Of a stretch of DNA of 64,000 nucleotides, positions 33,301 through 48,300 are shown one piece after another. Source of the stretch: Taxillus chinensis (lineage: Eukaryota > Streptophyta > Magnoliopsida > Santalales > Loranthaceae); the NCBI GenBank assembly GCA_023512835.1, contig CM042090.1, positions 55,911,865-55,975,864 of the forward strand, written 5' to 3'. Position 1 is the first letter of the stretch. Every line of letters starts with the position of its first letter. The translations under genes were made by a program, and so were the position numbers. The notes beneath the pieces were generated by a model. The model was given only the letters and a program-made list of their open reading frames with translations. It had not been told where the DNA came from and ran no database searches.

Positions 33301-36300
33301 GCAGAACAAGCAGGTGTTTGATGATCGGGAGAGGCTTGTCGCTGAGCTTTCTTGTATTTTTTTTTCGTTATTTGGGAGATTGGATGTCTGTTTTGGGTGG
33401 TCTACGTTAGTCTTCTTGTGGGATACTATCAATGGTTGTTCCTTTTGAGTTGGTTATTCTCTTTTTATTGTAATTATACCTGTGCATCTTTTTCATGCGC
33501 TTTTTGTGTGTGATTTTCATCTAATAAAATTTGTCTTATAAAAAAAAAGTTTAACATTTAATCACATGCACCTAGTACGTTGCATGAGAGTTTGGTTCAA
33601 TGTGATAAATATGTAGCTATATTAACTAGCCCTAATTGTAAGAGATTTACATTCTTTTATTAGATTTATTCCTAAATAGAGTAGGACTACAGTGTGTATA
33701 AATATGTAATAGTTTTTTAGTCAAAATACAACAAATTCTTTTCATTTTTTTTTCCGATTAGAATAAAAAAATTGAGCAATTATTTATTAATCAAAATTTG
33801 GTTATGACTACCATAGTTTTGTAAATGTAGCTTTCCTACTATGTTTAACAAAAAAAGGCTTAAATTTTTTTCAAAACCGATAAACGCAAAACCATATACA
33901 TCATGCATATTTAAAAGATATTTTTTTCTCTTACTGTCTACTTTTGAACATTTATCTAATACATTTATTTTACAATACAATATAATTTCAGTAATTATGA
34001 TACTTATTGAAACCTATATGATATTTTAAATTATATTATCAAATTATAACTTGGGAAAACAATTTTGAGGCAAATCATAAATTGTATTAAACAATTGTTT
34101 GGCTTGGTTATAAAACCCAATTTTGTGGATGATATTTGGTGTAGTCCGGTGCTTTTGAAGGAGGCCTACTCGGAGTTATACCGTTTTGCTTGTCGAGGGA
34201 TGGCTGTGTGGCTGATTTTCTGCAGGCTCATGGGGATTCCTTGCATTGGGAAGTGTCTTTTTTGCGTCCGGCTCAGGATTGGGAGCTGGAATCTTTTTCC
34301 TCCTTCTTTGCTCTTTTGTATTCCAGTCGCCCCTTTCGGACAGCGTTGGACCGGTTGTGCTGGCGTCATGCTCTGACAGTTGGCTTTAGTGTGCATTCCT
34401 TATATTCTCTTCTTACCCCGGACACCACTCTTTGCTTTTCGTGGAGGTTGGTTTGGAAGGTTCTGCTCCCTCTTCAGGTGCATTTTTTTGTTTGGTTTGC
34501 AGTGCTTGGGAGGATTCTTACGGCGGACAACTTGCGCCGTCGTGGTATGGTGGTGGTTAGCCATTGTTTCTTGTGTCAAGCAGACGCTGAGTCTATTAAT
34601 CACATTTTTCTTCATTGTCCGTTTGCCCGGGAGCTTTGGGACCTTTTTATTGGTTTGTTTGGGCTTCCTTAGGTGATGCCTCGGGATATGGTTGATTTAT
34701 TTTCATGCTGGGCTGGTTGTGTGGGTCGCCGGTCGTCACTTTGGCGTGTTATTCCTCATTGTATCTTATGGTGTCTTTGGCGTGAGCGGAATGCTAGGCT
34801 GTTTGAGAATCGCACACTTCCCATGGTGGAGCTTAAGGCCTTTGTATTGCATTCTCTTCTTGGGTGGCTCTCTGCCTCTGATTGTTTTCGTTTTTCTTAT
34901 ACTGTGGATGTTGTTGATGGATATTCCTTTTGAGCTGGGTGTTGCTCATTTGTTTTTTCTTGTTCTTATGTTGTTTCTCTCTTAGTGCACATTTTGTGTA
35001 CTTCGTTTTTAATAAAGTTTTTATTACCTCTAAAAAAACCCAAATTTGTAAAAAGTTAATGTGTTTTGTTTGATGTTTTTTTGTTTTGAGAATTAAAATT
35101 TGAAACTCAATCTTGTTTGGTAAATATAAAGGATAATTACATTTACTAAGCCATATTTTAATCATTTTAAAACCAAAATTTGACTAATTAATAATTACTC
35201 AATTGTTGAAATAGTTTGGTTTATATATAATTCCAAAGTTTACCATTTATGATTATCTGTAAATAAATAAATAAATTTTATATTTAATAATTATGTTATA
35301 TAACATACAAAATTATTATCATTACTACTTTATAATTATATTTATAGATCAATAATATTGTAAACTTTTAATAATAATAATAATTATTGATTATCTTAGT
35401 ATAATATTGTAATTTAAGCAATTATAGTCATATTAGAATGTTTTTATTAATAATATTATTTTAATTATCATAAATATTAGTAAGTCTAAAAGAGTCATTT
35501 TATTATTAAGTAATATTAGTTGTTTGAATATATTAAATAAAATTAAGTAACGCGATTGAATTTGAACATTAGCCGTGAACACTAAAGAACAAGTTTGAAC
35601 TCTTATATTTGGCGGCTCTGTTTGTTTATAGCCTTATCAGAATCCTACCCCAAATGGTCAACCACCATCACTCGCCAGCACTTTCCTCTGCCCTCTAGTT
35701 GGTGATGGCCTTGAAAAAATCATCTCTTTGAGAAAACTGCAATCTTGCTGCCCTGCCTCTTTATTGGGTTGGCACCCTTCAAACTCCTTGCTATATAACA
35801 CCTCAAAAAATGTCAGGAAGCCCTCAATCTGCCAGTCTTGGGACTTTAAGGTAAAGAAGACCTTCCAATGCCCCCTTGTTGAAACTATACAATTGTCCCT
35901 GCTTGGATGTGAGGTGATACACTACCAGAAAGGCCTCCCTTAAAGACCACTCATTGCACCTGACTTTTACTCCACTTATATTGATCCCACTTCTCACTGA
36001 GACCCTTCCGCAACCCTACTCCATGGGAGTTCCTCGATTGCTTAAAGATCTACCCAGAAAGAGTCGCTGTAAAGATAGTAGTTATCACTCACCTCCGAAG
36101 ATATTTCTTTTCAACTAGGAACTACTACTTCCACTTGGCAAGCAATGCCTCAATAAAAGCTTTAATAGGCTTAATCCCCAAATCACTGGCCCCTAACAAC
36201 TGCTGAACAGTGCTCCACTTAACAAGGTAGAATTTATGGTTGGAGCAACCATCTACCCACATACCTAGAGAAGGTAACCATGTTGCTGATTTTCTTGCTA

Positions 36301-39300
36301 GTTTGGGGCGCCAAGCTCCATCGCTTGCTTTTGGTAACCAGTTTGATGGATTACCTCTTTTTAGAGGTAAAGTTCGTTTGGATGCTTTGGGTTTTGCCAA
36401 CATCCATTATCATTGACTTTTTTGTAAACATTGGTTTTATGGTTTGTATTTTTATAGACTCTTGTGTTTGTTTGTATTTTCATATTGGAGTGATGGTATG
36501 CCATGCTTTATTGTATTTTTGTATCTTTTTTGCTTTGAATATGCTTTCTATCTCTAGGTTGGGTTATGGGTATGACTTGTCCCTTGGTTTCTCCCCCCTG
36601 TTTCTGTTTGATGAGTTAGGATTATGCCCTGCTCATTTTCGTATATTTCAAGGTTTGGGTATTTGTCCGCCTTTTTAATTAATAAAATAATCTGGGGTGC
36701 CATCCCCTTTCCCTAAAAAAAAACCATCTCCCCACAGGAACTGCCATTGGATCCGCTTAAGCCACTTGCCAACCGGAGTGGGTATGTGAAATAAAGAGCG
36801 AATAAATTGGTAAGTTCAACTTATGTCTTAACATGGTTAGTTGACCCCCTTTTGAAAGATACCCCTTCTTCCGTCTCACCAGCTTCTGTTTGACCCTTTC
36901 TAGCACTGGGTCCTAGAGTTTTGTAGACTTCATAGGAGCTCTCAGAGGCAGCCCTAAGTATTGGATAAGTAGGCTACCATATGACAATCTAGTAAGTGGC
37001 CTGGCCGCTCCCCTTTTGACATGTTATCAAGGCCACCAAAATGTTCTTAGCTAGGTTCACCCTTGGCCTGGAAAGAGCTTCAAAAGATAAAAAACACTTT
37101 TTGTAAATTGTCAGCAATAAGTGAGAAATTTTTATAAGTCTTCCTCTTCTACCTACTTCAAATCCCTACCACAAATGATTTTCAACGGCTGAGTAAGAGG
37201 AGGGGGGAGAATGGATCTACTTGGCACAACCCCTTAGGGGCACAAAAGAAAGAAGTAGGGCCCCCATTAATAAGGCAGGGAGAAGCGAGCTGCTGCAAAA
37301 ATACAATGCTTGATCCTGCACACCCCTTTGCTTGTCGAAGCCCTCATAAATAGTCAAGTAGTCAACAGAAAATCTCAACACATTATCTTAATCATTTTCC
37401 ATGCTCGGCTTGCAAACAACTCCCCTGGCCTTTCTCTTAATTTGTTGGTCATCTCACAGCCACCTATAAAAGCATGTTGAAATTACCCAATTCCAGAACC
37501 CCTTAAAGTTTGGTAGCTAACACCTTAATAATAATTTTGTAGATGCTAACTACCAAACACCCCCCCCCTCCTGAAACCACCCCCTTGGGAATCAAAACAA
37601 TGAAAGTGGAGTTGAGCCTCGTAACAAATTTCCCATCAGATTAAAACTCTTGAAAACAAGAACATCTTGTTTGATTGTGGCCTAGTGTTGCTGCAGGAGG
37701 GCCATAGCGAATCCCTTTGGGCCCATAGCTTTATCCCCATCACAAGCACATATGGCTATTAAAATCTGTTGGAAGTTAATTCAGATTTATTAATATGGGC
37801 AACTAGAAAGTTTAAATTATAGTTAATATATTAACTCTTTAATTTTCCTATATTGTATTTATTATTTATATTTATGATTCCTAGGTATTAATTGTTGTAA
37901 AATTCTTTAGTTTTCTAGGTATTAATGGTTGTAAGACTCTTTAGTTTCTAAGTATTAATTACTATAAGACTTAGGTTGTCTGGTACAATAGGTTTCTCAG
38001 ATTGTTTTTAAAAACGGTGAGCCTGGTATGGGCCCATTCTAATTTAATAATAATATAAACTTAAAAATATTTTTTTAAAATGGTGAGTCCTGTAACTATT
38101 TTTAAAAATTATTTATAATTATTTTATGTTTTTAAATTTAAACTCAATTTTGTTGGAAGACTTAAATAATTTTTTTATTTTTTATTTTTTATTTTTCTTT
38201 ACTTTATTACTTGGGCATATCATATATTATATATTTTTAATTTTAAAAAATACACATATTTTTTTAAATATATTCTCTCTACTATCAAACATAAATTATT
38301 TTTAAATTACAATTCAACATAAACTCCAATAGAATTTAGAATACAGAAATTAAAGCTCGTACTAAACATATCCTTTACTTTTCTAGGCATTAATTGTCAT
38401 AAGACCAAGGGTCAGACTACTATGTATATGTGTGTGCATCTAGTATGTAGTAAAGTGAATGAAATATTTTTTATTTCTCACATGGTATTAGAGCCATGTT
38501 ATTAAGAAAACCTAAGTTCTCCCCTCTCCTCTTTTTCGACCTTTATTGTCGGTGGTCAGTCTTTGTCTCTTGGCTTTTATTTCCAGACTAGCCTTCATTA
38601 CTGATACATTTTTTGCTATCCTTCTTGATCAACCTTTATTGCTAAAAGCATCAAATCAGTATGTCATACAGTTTAGAAACCTCTGCTACAACCATAACCC
38701 TTGTAAAGAGAGGGGACAACATGGAAGTCTTCACAAAAATACAAGCAAATTAATGTTGCTTTTGTGAAACCAACATATTCTAGATTGAAGGAGTTGAATG
38801 GTCTCAACCATAAAGAGCTTGAAAAAGTGCGGTCCTTCCTTGCTAGTATGGAGAAAGCCCCAAGTTTTTGTTTAATGACTCATTCAGGTATGTTTCCATA
38901 GTCTTTTTGGACTAATTACCTTAGGTAACTCTCTTACCACCTTATGGATCATGGACTTTGGTGTCACTAATCACATGACAAAACCTGAAAGCTAGTGTCA
39001 TTGTCTCCCAACAAAAACTTGTGGAATATAAATGGGTATACATTGTGAAGTAGCCAAAGGCTACTTCACAAAGCAAGATTAGTAGCCAAAGGCTACACTC
39101 AAACCTATGAGATTGATTACTTAGAAACATTTGCTTCGGTTGCAAAAATAAATACTGTCATATTATTGTTGTCTCTTGCAACTAATTATGGGTTGAATTT
39201 GTAGCAATTTGATGTGAAGAATATTTTTCTACATGGCGAGTTAAAGGAGGAAATCTACATGAAAGTTTCACTTGGTTATAATGGAAAACTGACTTCTAAC

Positions 39301-42300
39301 ATGGTGTGTAGATTGAAAAAGACCTTTTATGGTCTTAAACAATCACCACGAGCTTGGTTTGATAGGTTTATGAAAGCCATGTGGGCTTTGTGATATAAAC
39401 AAAGTCAAGAGGATCATACATTGTTTATCAACTCTTTTAGTATATGTTGATGTTATAAATGTGATTGAGAATGATAACAAGGAGTAGGAACTCTTAAGCC
39501 GTTGTTTGGCCAAGAAGTTTGACATCAAAACATTGGAGAGGTTGACGTTTTTTCTTGAGATTGAAGTGGCTGATTTTAAGCATGACATATTTATATCTCA
39601 ACAAAAGTATATTATAGATCTTCTTAGAAAAATCGGTAAGATAGCCTGCAAACCAGCTAATACTCTAATAGATCCAAATCTCAAAGGAAGTTCACTTGCA
39701 GGCAGCCTATCGGGTGTTACAATATCTCAAAGGGATTCTAGGAATGGGGATCCTGTTTAAATGGAATGGAAGTTTGGTTATTGAGGCCTATACAGATGCT
39801 GATGTTGCAGGATTAATTGTTGACAAAAGGTTGACATATGGCTACTGCATCCTTCTTGGTGAAAATTTAGTAACTTTGATGAGTAAAAGGTAAAATATAG
39901 TAGCCTAGTCTAGTGTTCAAGCAAAATTCCGGGTGATGGCTCATGGTGTATGTGAATTACTTTAGATAAAAATTATCCTAGATAATTTTAATATTCAAAG
40001 AGAAAGTCTAATGAGGTTGTACTGTGATAATAAATCTGTTATTAGCATAGCTTATAACCTAGTACAACATGACCGAACAAAGCACATTGAGATCGATAGA
40101 CTTTTCATTAAGGAGAAGTTAGATAATGGTTTGATCTATATATCTTATGTGTCTACCGATGATTAATTGGATAATATTCTCGCTAAAGGATTAAATAGTC
40201 CAATGTTTTTGAACATCCTAAGTTAGGGATGAAAAATACCTATTCACTAGCTTGAGGGAGAGTATTGGAAGTTAATTCAGATTTATTAATATAGGCAATT
40301 AGAAAGTCTAGGTAATTATTATATTAACTCTCTAATTTCTCCACATTGTATTTATTATTTGTATTTATGATTTTTAGGTATTAATTGTTGTAAAACTCTT
40401 TAGTTTTCTAGATATTAATGATTGTAAGACTCTTTAGTTTCTTAGGTATTAATTATTTTAAGGCTCTTTACTTTTCTATGTATTAATTATTATAAGATCA
40501 AGGGTTGGAGTGCGGTGTATATATATGTGTACATCTAGTCTGTAGTAAAGTGAATGAAATTATTGGAAAACCAATTAATACATATACCATATAGTGTATT
40601 ACCATATTTGATACTTTGTAATATTATATGTATAGGTCCTTTGACATTACGAAAGATATAAAAAAAATATTATTCTACCTCTCTCCTCTCTCTTTTCACA
40701 TGATATTAGAGCCTTGTGATTCGTTGGCAATCAACGTCGTGCGACGTGATGTTTCTCGTTGATGCCCCCTGCGATGACATCAGTGACGACGGTTTCCGGT
40801 GACGACATTAGTGTCGAGATCGTCTCACACCAATGATCCCCTGTGTCGACGTCAGTGACGATCTTGATAGACAGCTCACGCCCGTGACGACGGATGAAAA
40901 CCTCGACTGGCGATGACAGACAAATGCAACGTGATGGAGGGTGATAGATGGCCTTGACAACGCGACGATAGACGGCCTTGACGGACGCGATGGCAAACGG
41001 ATGATCGACGGACGATTGGTGCTTTGTGTTCGATCTGTGAGGCACGGGTATCTCTCTACGTTTGGCAAGGATCAGCCTTCCAGTCGGCCGTGCCAGGTGA
41101 CATTAGTGATGATGGCACGCTTGCACTGATGATGACACTGGTTTTTGTAGGATGGGTTCTCCAGGTTTCTTCAAGACGGGAGGCCTGCTTGTGCTGAAGA
41201 GAAACATGACTGGTTTCTTCAGGATGGGTTCTCCAGGTTTTTTACTCTTAATGACTGTTTTGTTATTCGTCACACATACATGTCACACATAGATCTTATA
41301 CTGTTGTATCCTGTTGAGCCTGTGCCTATACTGTGGTGGTTTGTAATGCTGGATGATTCTTGCTGGTTTGGTTTAAATCACTTTTGTGACTTGTTTATTC
41401 ACCCATTTCATATACATATATATACACGGGTTCTTGTGGCTGTGATTGGTTGATAATTGTTGCTCTCTTTGAGACAGTTGTAGAACTGATGATTGGTTGG
41501 TGCGTGAAGTGGTGACAACTACAATATCTATATTCCTGCTTTAGTCCTTTGTAACTGGTTGGTTTGTTTTGTCTGTATTGCATTATGATGGCACACACAG
41601 TATATGCTGGCATTGCTGATTCTCTTGAATTAGTTACTTTATCCCATGTTAATTATGAGTTCTTGATTGGTTCTGCTCCTACAACTTCAACACATACTGC
41701 TACATTGGCATTGCAACCATCAGGTAATCCTTCTTGTTTGCTTACTTTCATGCCTAATACCTGGGTCATAGATTCTGGTGCTACACATTACATGACTGGT
41801 AATTTTAAACTCTTATCATTTTTTCAATCTATGGCTCCCACATTATCTCATCCCATTATCTTTGCTGATGATTCTCAAATCTCTATTACTGGAACGGGAA
41901 CTACACACTTAAGCTCATCTCTTTCTCTTTTAACCGTGTGCATCAAACATCTTGTTCCTATACTCCTCAACAAAGTATAGTTGCTAAACGGATGTCATTT
42001 ACTTGATGTATCCAAGTGTGTGCTTTTACATATGCAACTTTCTAAATCTTTGTGGGGTTTTGTAGTTCTTACAGCTAATTATTTGATTAACCGTATTCCT
42101 TCGTCTGTCCTTTGCGAACGCATTTCCTATGTTCTTTGTTCTAATGTTCCTCTTTTTCCTCTTTCACTTTGTGTCTTTGGTTGTGTTTGTTTTGTGCAGT
42201 GCCTCAGACCTGGTCATGATAAGTTGGATCCCCATTTTGTTAAGTGTATTTTTGTTGGTTATTCTTGCACTCAGAAAGGATATCGGCGTTATGATCCCTT

Positions 42301-45300
42301 GACTAGTCGCATCTGTCTTTGCTTGTTAGGATCGAGCCAAGGCGCAAGCCCACCCGCATGTCACAATATTGTCCGCTTTGGGCTCGTCACATTAGCCCGC
42401 ACGACTTTAAAACACGTTGTGACATTTCTAGGCTTGCTCCACTTTATAAATCCCTTGGCCTTCCCCAAATCTTTTCATGTGGGACAACACCCAACAATCT
42501 CCCCCTTTGTCACACATCGAACCACATCATAGGACACACCTATGGATCTGAGCTGCAATCATGTGAGACCATCATGGAATTTTCCTTGCAACTCCCCCTC
42601 AATCCACACCCGCCGCACACCACGGAACACGCCGCTCGACTACACCATGTCGAGAAGACTTTCGATATCATGAAATACTTTTTCTGGGGCCAACCAGGCT
42701 CTGATACCACTTGTTAGGATCGGGCCAAGGCGCAAGCCCACCCGCATGTCACAATATTGTCCGCTTTGGGTTCGCTACATCAGCTCGCACGATTTTAAAA
42801 CGCGTTGTGATATTTCTAGGCTTGCTCCACCTTATAAACCCCTTGGCCTTTCCCAAATCTTTTCATGTGGGACAACACTTCCCAACACTGCTGATGTCAC
42901 TTTTCATGAGAATGAATCCTATTATGCTCCTTCCTCCCATAGACAACTTGCTCCCTCGGTTATTTCGTCTCCCGTTCCTCCAGTTGTCTCCTCTCCTTAG
43001 TCAGCTTCGCTTGATACGAGTTTCCCACCTTGTGACTGATTCATTGGCCACACATATAATTGTCGACCACAAGTTCCTGAAGTTCCCCCCAAATCAATCA
43101 GTGCCTCGTCTTTTGATTCAACTCTGGCGGATGACCTTCCTATTGCTCAACGTAAAGGTACTTGTTCTTGTGTTGGTTTCCCTCTTGATCATTTTGTTTC
43201 TTATACTGGTAATGTCCGCTCTTGGTATCCTATGTCTCACTTTGTCTCTACCGCCAAGTTATCACCTTGTTTTTTTACTTTTGTTTCCTCTGTTTCATCT
43301 TTGGTTGTGCCTTGCAGTATTGATGAAGCTCTTGATCAACCTGGGTAGCGCCAAGCCATGAACGATGAGATGCAGGCTCTTCGTACTAATACCACTTGGG
43401 AGCTTTTCCGGTTATCCGCTAATAAACATGTTGTTGGGTGCCGATGGATTTTCACTGTGAAGGTCTATCCTGATGGTTTCCTTGAAAGATTAAAGGCTCG
43501 CCTAGTAGCTAAGGGATGCACGCAGGTCTATGGTGTTGACTATAATGATACTTTTTCTCCTATTGTCTAAATTTTGTCTGTTTGGGTGTTTTTTTTCTTA
43601 GCTGTTCATTATGGATGGATCCTCCATCAACTTGATGTCAAAAATGCCTTTCTTCACGATGACTTTGTTGAGAAGGTTTATATGGAGCAACTAACTGGTT
43701 TTGTTGCTTGGGGGAGAATCTGGTATGTCGTCTTCGAAAGGGTCTTTATGGGTTGAAACAGTCTCTACGAGTCTAGTTTGGCTGATTCAATACGGCTCTT
43801 GTTCACTTTAGTCTTCGGCAATGTGAGGTTGGTCATTCTGTGTTTAGCTCTTCTTCTGCCGCCAGCTGTATTCTCATGGTTGTATATGTTGATGATATTG
43901 TTATTACGGGTAGTGACAAGGAAGACATTCAATGTTTGAAACATTTTCTCCCGACTATGTTTTGCACCCAGGATCTCGGTCATTTGCGTTATTTCTTGGG
44001 GATAGAAGTGACTTACTCTGGTTTGTCTATCTCTTTGTCGCAATGGAAGTATACGATGGATATACTTGATGAGGTTGGGTACTTAAGAGTCAAACCTGTT
44101 GCTTCTCCTATGGATCCCAATGCCCGGTTGGACTCAGAACATGGTGATTTTATTAAATAATCCTGCTCAATATCAAAGATTAGTTGGTAAGTTAAACCAT
44201 TTGATAGTTACCAGACCCAATATTTCCTTTGCTGTAAGCACCGTAAGCCATTTTATGAGTGCTCTTTGCATTACTCATTGGACTGCAGTATTACGGATTG
44301 TCAAGTACTTGAAGGGAGCACATGATGTGTTCTTTTGTTTATCAAGCAGGGTAATTTTAATATTCATCGTTATTTTGATGCTGATTGGGCAGGATATCCG
44401 ATTGATAGAAGATCTATTACTAGTTACTGTGTATTTCTTGGGGGAAATCTTGTCGCATGGAAAAGTAAGAAATAACATGTGGTGTCAAGATCTAGTGCAG
44501 AGGCTGAATACAGGGTAATGACACATGTAACGGGTGAACTAACATGGTTGATAATGTTATTATCAGAAATTGGCTTACCCTCTTCATGCGCTTCAGTATT
44601 AGCATTGTGATAGTTTGCTATTTATATCACTTTCAATCTGGTATTTCATGAACGGATGAAGCATATTGAAGTTGATTTTCATTTTATATGTGAGAAGGTA
44701 CGGAACAATGAAATTGAGCTCACACACATCCGAATTGATCAACTTGCCGATCTCTTTACTAAGTCTTTAGGAGTACTCGTGTACATCAACTTTGTAACAA
44801 GTTAGGCTATTTGACATATATGCTCTAACATGAGGGAGAGTATTGGAAAACCAATTAATACATATACTATATAGTGTGTTACCATATTTGATATTTTGAA
44901 ATACTATATGTATGAGTCCTTTGACATTATGAAAGATATAGAAAAAATATTATTCTACCTCTTTCCTCTCTCTCTTCACAGAAATATCTCTTATTTGTCC
45001 AAAATCTCCTCACCATTAAATGGCCTCTCCAATATCTCTGCCTCCTTCCACGATAAAGTACACTATGCTGTCCCCACATAGGGCTCCAGTGATGCTTTTC
45101 AGAATTCAGAGTCGGATGCTGATAAAAAAAAAGAAAGGTTTATTGATAATGGGGACAACATAAGATGTACAAAACCAGTCTTTTGCTAAATGAAAAAAAT
45201 GCAAGAACAGCCAATCAGGGGATGTGAGATCCTCACTCAAAACCAAAGTAGAAAAGACACCCTAACACAAGAAAATAGCCCAGAAAGCCATAAGGTTAAA

Positions 45301-48300
45301 ACAGGGCATCTTCCATCGTCTAGGAAAATCATTGACAGACCAGAAAACAGAAACAATTTTGGTCACTATTATGTGATCCTTTTCTATTATTGCAGTATCT
45401 ATTATCTTTCTGTTCCACCATGTGTATATAATGCCTTGAAGTTCTATATTTGAGCCAGAATGCTGTTTTCCTATTTCTCTATTACCAGTTTTGCAGAGCT
45501 ATGTCATCCAAGAACTTACAGCCATCCGATGTGCGGCCTCTGCCAGTGTTGGAGAGCACTTTGAACTACCTTTTGAGCTTGTTGGATTCTGACGAACATC
45601 CTTTTGAAATGGTCCATGAATTTATTTTTGATAGGACAAGATCTATAAGGCAAGATCTTGGCCTTCAGAATATAGTCAATGATCAGGCAATCCTCATGTA
45701 TGAGAAAATGGTATAGTTATGCTTGGCAGAAGCTATAGTAACTTTCATTTACTTTTACTGAGTAAATATATGCCGTGAAATTGATTGTTTTGGCCAGTAT
45801 GTTTATGACATGCATGTTATGTTTGAGCTTGACTTTTTGACTTTAAAATTAGTTGGATGTAATAATAATAATAATAATAATAATGATAATAATAATACTA
45901 ATAATACTAATAATAATAATAATCATCATCATCATCATTGATATAAATTATTCAGTCATTTACGATATTTGATAAAAACGCCAATATTAGTAGCGTGATG
46001 TAAAATTGAAAAACTAGTCAAGGTGGGCAAGTATTATAAAATTGTAAAATTGAAAAACTAAATTTTTTGATTTTGGGCAAGTATGACTTATATTTTACTT
46101 TTTTATTTTTAGTTCAAGGTGGGCACTTACCTCTGATGAATGTAAAAAATATTATCAAGTATAATAGGTTTTTGAGCAACACTTAGGTTAAGTTTAAAAG
46201 TGGCTTATTTATATTTTTAACAACTAATTTTTTCATGTTTTCGAAACATAATTACACACTATAATTACTTTAGATTAAACATTGTCGGCAACCAAAGTGG
46301 TCAAATAGCAACTCATGGTAGTTGTGTTAATTTTGATTTTTTATGTAATTCAGGGGGTTAATTTTGTTTCTGTTATGTATTATTTTTGTGCTTCACTTAT
46401 CAAAAAAAAAATATTTTTGTGCTTCAAGGGTTATTTATCTAAACTATGTAAATTAGGTATTTTTTAAATTTTCCTTTGTGGATTATTTTCAATTTTTGAT
46501 GTTAGACTTTTGGCTGAATTGGTCCCCCCCCCCCCCCCCCCCCCAATATATCTTTTTTTCCCTCTTGTTTTCTTCTTTTTCAATTTTATTTGCATGCAGA
46601 TGTTGAAACACTGGTGTTGTGGCTACTGACTACATATTTAAGTCCTCTCGTCAACAAAATTCTTTTTTGCGTTTTTAGGCTGCACATGTGATCAAACCAT
46701 GAAAATCATTTTTTATTGCCAACAAAGGCTTGCAAATGTGATAAATGGCTTAATGATTCCACCACAGGATATAGAATTTATTCTGTGGGACAGTTTCATG
46801 CATGTAATGCAATTCAATCGTTGTATATAGAACATCAAATTATAGCGCACTTTTAACTGCATTTTGTTCTTATATATTAATTTCTCCCATCATGCAGGTT
46901 AAATTTCACATCATATCCCTCCACAAGTTCTGTAGTTGTGCTACCATCCCAAATGCTTCATCATTAAACTACCTCAATATGGAGCAGCTTACAAAAGCTC
47001 TACTGTCTCTGTATGATCTCTATGACGCTAATCGGAAACCAAACTCTATTTATGCGAACGAAGCTGAATTCCGGTCATTTCATGTGCTTCTTCATCTTGG
47101 TTCTAATAGCCAACCAATGGTTGATATTTGTTTTCATTGTTATATTTATTTTTTCCTGCTCAACTTTCCTGCCCACGTGTGTAATCATAAGCATTGAAAA
47201 TATTGCAATTTTATCCACAGATGACTTCTCTCTCTACTTGGTTCCGTAATGTGCCTTCTTTTATTATCAAATCTAAGGAAATGTGTTTTGCTCGATCTGT
47301 CTTGAGGTAACTTTGACTCGAATTTTAGATTATGATTGCTATTGCTTTGTGTTTTCCTATCCTTGCAAACTCTAATTTTTATTTAATTTTATGTCAGATA
47401 TTTCCGGATGGGCAATTATAGGCGTTTCCTTTGCACAACAGCTGCTGACTCATCCTTATTGCAATATTTCATCATTGAATCAACATTAAATGAGGTTTCT
47501 CTTCTTTTCCATTTTAACTATAAATTATTTACTTCTAAGTTCTAATAAATGTATTTTTTCTGTATGCTTTTGTGCTTGATGTGAATATGCATTTTGGATT
47601 TTTTAATTTTCTTTTGCCTATGTTGTACATGTATTTTCAGCTTCACAAATTTGTCAACCATGTAATTTTGAATGCCTTACCCTGACTCTACTTCCCAAGA
47701 TGAGGTCTCCTTTTTTTTACGTTTTTTTTATAGCATTGATTTGTAAATTGCAACTCTTTCCTCGTACTCTCTCCAGTCTCCCTTTTGTAAGAGAATTGCT
47801 TTGGCTCAAATTCTCTCCCAGGATATGCTAGTCTCTTTCTCATATTTTCTTGAATTGATTTTCAGGATCTAGCTTTCTATGCTATAGTCTTCCACCCCAG
47901 TATATAATCGAGTCAATTTTCAAGATTTACCGTATATTCCAGTGTTGGTGAGGGAATGAATGAGGTTTAGCAGTTGCAATGGGCGTGGCTCAAATTCTCT
48001 CCCTAGATATGCTAGTCTCCATTAATATCGTCAGTTATAGTCTAGAAAACTCGATTGTCCCTACTTCCTACACTAATTATAGTGATTTCACGTTTGGTTT
48101 CTCTAGAGTTGTCATCTACTCATTTGCGTGCCTTCCTTGGTGGGCTTCTCCATGGAAACTCCAATAATTTCTCGTTAGCTAGTGTTGCCTCTACAATGAT
48201 TTTGGTTTTTAATTATATATATATTTTTTATTATTTCTCACTCCATGCCATCCCTGCCTAGGGGTATAAAATGAACTGGTTTAGTCCGGTCCATGATGGA

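Larger units (their letters stand above)
37767..45001 (+). mobile_element. Copia-E: Ty1/copia element holding nested Copia-F
   Basis: The left LTR is 37767-38482 (TGTTGGAAG...CTCACA). The right LTR is 40263-40560 plus 44986-45001, split by Copia-F. The perfect duplication AAATC is at 37762-37766 and 45002-45006. Primer site TGGTATTAGAGCC is at 38483, and purine tract CTTGAGGGAGAG is before 40263. The internal 1.8 kb keeps only broken RT and RNase H ([20 protein letters not shown] near 39208, [20 protein letters not shown] near 39312, DADVAG near 39798, [13 protein letters not shown] near 40076). No gag, protease or integrase is seen. The left LTR is ~400 bp longer because of an insert at 37974-38374. 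Confidence 0.88.
35620..45115 (-). mobile_element. LINE-C: minus-strand L1-type RT remnant, split by LINE-D and Copia-E
   Basis: The pieces are 35620-36261, 36722-37766 and 45002-45115. Read on the minus strand they give, in order, [19 protein letters not shown] (crossing the Copia-E site), [34 protein letters not shown] and [18 protein letters not shown], then [20 protein letters not shown] (near 36790-36730). After LINE-D come [20 protein letters not shown] and [11 protein letters not shown], all plant LINE RT blocks. Many stops are present. Neither the 5' end nor a poly-A end is clear. Confidence 0.82.

Noticed and set aside
35620..36721. Twin-primed LINE with inverted 5' part
   Set aside because: The opposite-strand LINE continues beyond 36736 and both junctions carry a 15-bp duplication, so this is insertion of LINE-D into LINE-C rather than one inverted element.
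42324..42887. Cassandra-type TRIM with a 5S rRNA-like LTR
   Set aside because: No 5S internal-promoter-like sequence could be recognised in the ~175-bp LTRs.
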